DNA of 9,082 nucleotides from Helicobacter sp. (GTDB lineage Bacteria; Campylobacterota; Campylobacteria; Campylobacterales; Helicobacteraceae), in the NCBI RefSeq assembly GCF_029067145.1, contig NZ_JAIEFA010000087.1:1-9082 (forward strand). The letters are read 5' to 3'. Positions 6,085 through 9,082 of the stretch are shown here, in pieces. Position 1 is the stretch's first letter, and every line of letters begins with the position of its first letter. The notes under the pieces are model-generated. The model saw only the letters and a list, made by a program, of their open reading frames with translations, was not told where the DNA came from and searched no databases. The translations under genes and the position numbers were made by a program.

Positions 6085-7677
6085 TTAGCATTCCTGTGAG
6101 GCGAGATATTCTTCATAGCTTCCGCGAAAATCCACCACTTCGTTGTTTTCTTTAAATTCAATAATCCGATTAGCATATGCGTCAATGAGTTCTCTATCGT
6201 GGCTTATGCAAAGTACATTTCCGCTGTATTTGTAGAGTGCCTCGCCTAGCGCGATAATCGCCTCCAAATCTAAATGGTTAGTGGGTTCGTCTAGCACGAG
6301 GAAGTTTCCACCCTCTAGCATTAGCTTGCTAAGCATTATGCGGTGCTTCTCTCCTCCGCTAAGTGCGCCGACATTTTTTTCTTGTTCCTCTCCATTAAAA
6401 AGCATTCGCCCAAGCGCATTGCGAATCTCTCCAGCTTCCTTTTTCTTGTCAAAATTCCTTAGCCATTCATAGAGTGTTTCCTCGCCGTCAATCAACTCGG
6501 TTGTATTTTGCGGAAAGTAGCCCCGCTCAATGGTTGCGCCCCATTTGATACTTCCATTTTGGGGCTTAAGATTCTCACAAATCAGCTCACAAAAAGTCGT
6601 TTTTCCGATTCCATTGCGTCCGATGAGCGCGATTTTATCACCGGGCAGAATCGTAAGGCTAAGATTTTTTAAAATACACAAATCCCCATAACTAAAGGAG
6701 AGATTCTCAATATTTAAGGCTTCATTGCCAATGTTTCGGTTGGGTTTAAAAACAATGCTTGGGTCGCGTCTGCTAGAGACTTCCAAGCCTTTAATGTCTA
6801 ACTTTTCTAGCTGCTTTTGCCTGCTTGTGGCTTGTTTTGCCTTGCTCGCATTTGCCGAAAATCGCGCAATAAAGGATTCTAACTCCTCCTTTTCTTTTAG
6901 TTTTTTGTTGCGCTCCATTTCTTGCTGTTTGGCAATTAGCGTGGAGGCGATATACCAATCATCATAATTCCCACTAAATTCTCGCACGCTCTTGAAATCC
7001 AAATCCAAAATATGCGTGCAAACGCTGTTTAAGAAATGTCTATCGTGTGAGATAACAACAAGCGTTCCTTCGTGTCGTTTGAGCTGCTCCTCTAAGTAAG
7101 CAATCGCCTTTAAGTCAAGATTGTTTGTCGGCTCATCTAAAAATAAAATATCAGGCTTTGGAAACAAAACTTGCGCTAGGAGCACTTTAAACTTATCCCC
7201 GCCTGTGAGCGTTTTCATTGGCTCCTCGTGTTGTTTTGCTGGGAATCCCAAATCCTCCAAAATCTTTTCTATTTGCACATCGTATTCATAAGTTGGGTCT
7301 TCCTCCGCACAAATCATCTCTAGCTCGCCCAAACGCTCATTGACTGCGTCGCTAAAATCTCCCGCATTATAGAGCGATTCCTTTTCTTTTACCGCGCCAT
7401 AAAGCCGCTTGTTGCCAAAAAGAACGCAATCTTTAATGCTAAATTCCTCAAAGGCAAATTGATTCTGCCCCAAAACTCCAAGTCTTGCATTGGGGTCAAA
7501 AGCGATGTCGCCGCTTGTGTGTTCAATCTCACCGCTAAGGATTTTCAAAAAGGTAGATTTTCCCGCACCATTTGCGCCGATTAACCCATATCTCTTGCCC
7601 TTATCTAGTTTTAAATTCACATTTTCAAAGAGTTTTTTTGTTGCATATTGCATACCAAGTCCGGTAATTTGAACCAT
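6085..7677 (-). CDS. ybiT: ABC-F family ATPase, YbiT type (530 aa)
   Basis: A cytoplasmic protein with two ABC domains and no membrane part, of the family that binds the ribosomal E site and modulates translation. Domain 1 has Walker A GANGAGKST (34-42), signature LTGGD (157-161), Walker B ILFLDEPTNNLD (177-188) and switch H211. The linker (about 240-310) is a charged helical hairpin including FIARFSANASKAKQATSRQKQLEKL (269-293), which closely follows the E. coli YbiT pattern. Domain 2 has GRNGIGKTT (353-361), LSGGE (439-443), FLVLDEPTNHLD (459-470) and a switch SHDRE. The end at EYLASQEC lacks the C-terminal coiled coil of Uup. The length equals that of E. coli YbiT. ATG 7677 follows AGGAAG. 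It is most probably a housekeeping gene, not a resistance determinant. Confidence 0.92.
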   Translation of the reverse strand: MVQITGLGMQYATKKLFENVNLKLDKGKRYGLIGANGAGKSTFLKILSGEIEHTSGDIAFDPNARLGVLGQNQFAFEEFSIKDCVLFGNKRLYGAVKEKESLYNAGDFSDAVNERLGELEMICAEEDPTYEYDVQIEKILEDLGFPAKQHEEPMKTLTGGDKFKVLLAQVLFPKPDILFLDEPTNNLDLKAIAYLEEQLKRHEGTLVVISHDRHFLNSVCTHILDLDFKSVREFSGNYDDWYIASTLIAKQQEMERNKKLKEKEELESFIARFSANASKAKQATSRQKQLEKLDIKGLEVSSRRDPSIVFKPNRNIGNEALNIENLSFSYGDLCILKNLSLTILPGDKIALIGRNGIGKTTFCELICENLKPQNGSIKWGATIERGYFPQNTTELIDGEETLYEWLRNFDKKKEAGEIRNALGRMLFNGEEQEKNVGALSGGEKHRIMLSKLMLEGGNFLVLDEPTNHLDLEAIIALGEALYKYSGNVLCISHDRELIDAYANRIIEFKENNEVVDFRGSYEEYLASQEC

Positions 7678-7772
7678 ACGCCTACTTCCTAATAAATAAA
7701 ATTTTGAAATTTTAATTTAATCTTGCTTAAGTAATGGAATCTTTGGAAAAATCCTTTGCGTGATTCTGTGTC

Positions 7773-7790
7773 CTTGCGAGAGCAAGCTCT
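7773..7790. repeat. Alternative short hairpins upstream of the ABC-F gene
   Basis: CTTGC (7773-7777) pairs with GCAAG (7782-7786) over a GAGA loop. Alternatively AGAGC (7779-7783) pairs with GCTCT (7786-7790) over AA. The two pairings exclude each other. The block directly adjoins the dispersed repeat at 7792 and is probably part of the same eroded element. Confidence 0.35.
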
Positions 7791-7791
7791 A

Positions 7792-7833
7792 CCTCGTCAT
7801 TACAAGAATTGCAACGCAATTCGTGGCAATCCA
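7792..7833 (-). repeat. Second copy-like dispersed intergenic repeat with perfect core hairpin
   Basis: On the minus strand it begins GGATTGCCACG and ends GTAATGACG(A), the same ends as the block at 1961-2002 but in the opposite orientation. Its core, GAATTGC (7806-7812) and GCAATTC (7816-7822) over AAC, is a perfect 7-bp hairpin. The sequence from 7678 to 7953 contains no gene. The only other items seen there are the hairpins at 7773-7790 and an 8-base inverted repeat, TGGGAGTT 7883-7890 with AACTCCCA 7965-7972. Confidence 0.5.
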
Positions 7834-7953
7834 TAATTTTAAATTACTTTCAATTTTCCACTGCAAAAAGTGTGCTAGGGGTTGGGAGTTCAAGGGGATA
7901 AGGGACGCTTCGCAAGACTTACATAGTTTTGATATAAATCGTTGCGTAGTATT

Positions 7954-8451
7954 TCATTTATGCCAACTCCCATAAGTCAATATATTAACACCGAATGTAA
8001 TAAAATTAATCAAAATTGCATTCCAAACAAAGATATTTAAGGGGATTTTTTCAAAAACTAACAAAATACTAGGAAGTATTATTAAAGCCCAACCAAACCA
8101 TATTAAAAACCAACCCCACTCAAAACCAAAATCCGGAAAAATATAGGGACAAATTAAAATAAAAATGAGCCATAAAAATAAGCATAAACTAGCTCTCAAA
8201 AAATTTACACCTAAAAATAAAACACAAACAAAAATACATAAGGCAGTTAAACATATGCTTGTAAAAACTTCAAAGAAATTGCTACATAAAGGAAATAAAT
8301 TTATAATAATATGATTTTTAATCATAAAAAACAACCAAATAATACCAATAGCAAACGCAATACTTACAAGATTCATTATAATAATATAAGAAATTTTATC
8401 AGATGTTTGAGTGAGTAAATTATAATTGAATATTTCTTTTTTCATCATCAT
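7954..8451 (-). CDS. Five-helix membrane protein of unknown function (165 aa), possible immunity protein
   Basis: The protein is very hydrophobic, with predicted membrane segments near residues 20-44, 62-84, 88-106, 112-133 and 138-158. The N-terminal tail (MMMKKEIFNYNLLTQTSDK) is short and polar. Three consecutive ATG codons begin at 8451, 8448 and 8445. The GAGGAAA upstream suits the second or third better than the first, so the true start may be one or two codons downstream. The first ATG overlaps the TGA of the preceding gene (ATGATGATG), so translation is coupled. I recognise no family. Being directly coupled to a small toxin-like protein, it has the size and topology of a membrane immunity protein, but that is inference. 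The base composition is far more A/T-rich than that of the neighbouring ABC-F and met genes. Confidence 0.7.
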   Translation of the reverse strand: MMMKKEIFNYNLLTQTSDKISYIIIMNLVSIAFAIGIIWLFFMIKNHIIINLFPLCSNFFEVFTSICLTALCIFVCVLFLGVNFLRASLCLFLWLIFILICPYIFPDFGFEWGWFLIWFGWALIILPSILLVFEKIPLNIFVWNAILINFITFGVNILTYGSWHK

Positions 8452-8780
8452 ATTTCCTCTAGCACATATTGATTATTCTCAAACACTTTGCCCCAATGAT
8501 TAGCAGTAGATTCCACAGGTGCAAAGCCAAAGAAACCCTCTCCTTGAAAATCATCACTTAAAATACTAGGATAGACTTGTTCATACCATTTTCCTTTATC
8601 TTTTTTGATAGAATTAAAATAATATCCTATAAGCAAATCATATTGTGGATTGGAATATTTATCTATTGCAATCAAGCCATCAGAATCTAATTCATCAGGG
8701 TGTTTTCTAGTTAAGCCTAGAAAGGCGTGAGGGATATTGCCTTTCATTGGGTGGATATAGATTGTTACAAAGTATGGCAT
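8448..8780 (-). CDS. Small protein resembling the N-terminal half of papain/NlpC-like toxin domains (110 aa)
   Basis: I chose ATG 8780 because AAAGGA lies seven bases upstream; an earlier in-frame start (8819) would overlap the preceding gene and lacks a site. There is no signal peptide or membrane segment. It opens with a strand, MPYFVTIYIHPMKG, then IPHAFLGLTRK with H18. After a variable middle (25-80) comes GEGFFGFAPVES (80-91). The pattern His-x-Phe-x-x-Leu followed by a Gly-Phe-(Ala/Tyr)-Pro turn recalls the first half of permuted papain/NlpC-like toxin and effector domains. There the catalytic His is N-terminal and the Cys lies in a later NCxxF motif. No cysteine occurs in this protein, so if the match is right it is a half domain: truncated, inactive, or completed by another protein. 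The family call is tentative. It overlaps the next gene by ATGA. Confidence 0.6.
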   Translation of the reverse strand: MPYFVTIYIHPMKGNIPHAFLGLTRKHPDELDSDGLIAIDKYSNPQYDLLIGYYFNSIKKDKGKWYEQVYPSILSDDFQGEGFFGFAPVESTANHWGKVFENNQYVLEEI

Positions 8781-8790
8781 TGAAATTCCT

Positions 8791-9060
8791 TTATAAATGG
8801 CTAAAAAAATAATATCCAAACGCGGTATAACATATCATAAAAATTAATGATAAAAATAAGCTTAATTTGTGTATTTTATAAAAGAAATTAATGATAAAAA
8901 ATGAAATGATACTTAGAAAACAAAACCAATTAGCTATACCTGCCATATCTTTAATGGTATGGGTATCTATGTCAAAAAACCATTGTATAGGGTATAAAAA
9001 CCATTGTATAGGGTATAAAAACCATTGTATAGGGTATAAAAACCAGTCGCGGAGACACAT
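8791..9060 (-). CDS. Small two-helix membrane protein with N-terminal WFLYPIQ repeats (up to 89 aa)
   Basis: As read from ATG 9060 it starts MCLRD, followed by three exact WFLYPIQ heptads (6-26) coded by a 21-bp DNA tandem repeat. A short polar stretch (FDIDTHTIKD) and two membrane segments follow, near residues 41-60 and 66-86. The start is doubtful: AGGAG abuts ATG 9060 with almost no spacer, and the sequence changes character at 9043. The alternative ATG 8946 (MAGIANWF...) would give a 51-residue two-helix protein without the repeats, though its ribosome binding site is weak. Its stop overlaps the ribosome binding site of the next gene (10-base gap), so it belongs to the same operon as the toxin-like and membrane proteins. 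I recognise no family. Confidence 0.5.
   Translation of the reverse strand: MCLRDWFLYPIQWFLYPIQWFLYPIQWFFDIDTHTIKDMAGIANWFCFLSIISFFIINFFYKIHKLSLFLSLIFMICYTAFGYYFFSHL
8980..9042. repeat. 21-bp tandem repeat, three perfect copies
   Basis: The unit on the plus strand is CCATTGTATAGGGTATAAAA plus one further A, at 8980-9000, 9001-9021 and 9022-9042, with no mismatch between copies. A partial AAAAA precedes the first unit and CCA follows the last. The 21-base period keeps the reading frame, coding WFLYPIQ on the minus strand. Each unit also contains TATACAAT on the minus strand, which resembles a -10 box. Perfect identity implies recent expansion or copy-number change by slippage. Confidence 0.95.
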
Positions 9061-9064
9061 CTCC
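9051..9064. repeat. Perfect hairpin over the start of the small membrane protein gene
   Basis: GGAGA (9051-9055) and TCTCC (9060-9064) pair over loop CACA. On the minus strand the stem contains both the AGGAG and the ATG at 9060, so in RNA it would hide the start. It lies in a roughly 60% GC tract (9043-9082) that contrasts sharply with the very AT-rich cassette beside it. Confidence 0.5.
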
Positions 9065-9082
9065 TAGCCAACGAGACGCTCA

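Noticed and set aside
7760..7975. 71-codon plus-strand open frame in the spacer
   Set aside because: It passes through the repeat and hairpins and is antisense to the end of the membrane protein gene. It has no protein-like features.
1..9082. Frequent GATTC/GAATC words as a regulatory or uptake signal
   Set aside because: They occur throughout coding sequence as common Ile/Glu/Asp/Ser codon pairs as well as in spacers, with no regular spacing or strand bias that I can see. This looks like genome-wide word preference.

Overview
The window looks like a low-GC Campylobacterota chromosome, most likely Helicobacter or a close relative. The reasons are the A/T-rich codon use, the frequent GATTC/GAATC words in genes and spacers, AAGGA-type ribosome binding sites, TATAAT -10 boxes without a clear -35, and proteins that read like Helicobacter families. 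This is judged from the sequence alone; no database search was possible.

Layout. (1) 1-1001, minus: a left-handed beta-helix (hexapeptide-repeat) acyltransferase, broken by one frameshift and running off the left edge. (2) 1134-1879, plus: a 78-residue helix-turn-helix protein and a secreted PepSY-like protein, each with its own TATAAT box. (3) 1880-2133: a gene-free spacer with several hairpins and a degenerate dispersed repeat. (4) 4622-2134, minus: a complete methionine ABC importer operon, metN-metI-metQ. (5) 4713-5075, plus: a small secreted protein transcribed away from metN. (6) 7677-5077, minus: an intact YbiT-type ABC-F ATPase followed by three eroded fragments that resemble an AMP-binding (adenylation) enzyme, a formyltransferase and an AAC(3)-type N-acetyltransferase. 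(7) 7678-7953: a second repeat-bearing spacer. (8) 9060-7954, minus: a very AT-rich three-gene cassette with a two-helix membrane protein carrying a 21-bp tandem repeat, a 110-residue protein resembling the N-terminal half of papain-like (NlpC-type) toxins, and a five-helix membrane protein that overlaps it by an ATGA junction.

How it fits together. The methionine importer and the ABC-F ATPase are ordinary housekeeping genes. Accessory DNA lies around them: a broken surface-sugar or small-molecule acyltransferase at the left, a graveyard of an acyl-activating/formylating/acetylating pathway in the middle, and a possibly transferred toxin/immunity-like cassette at the right. The right cassette and the middle graveyard are the parts most worth a second look.
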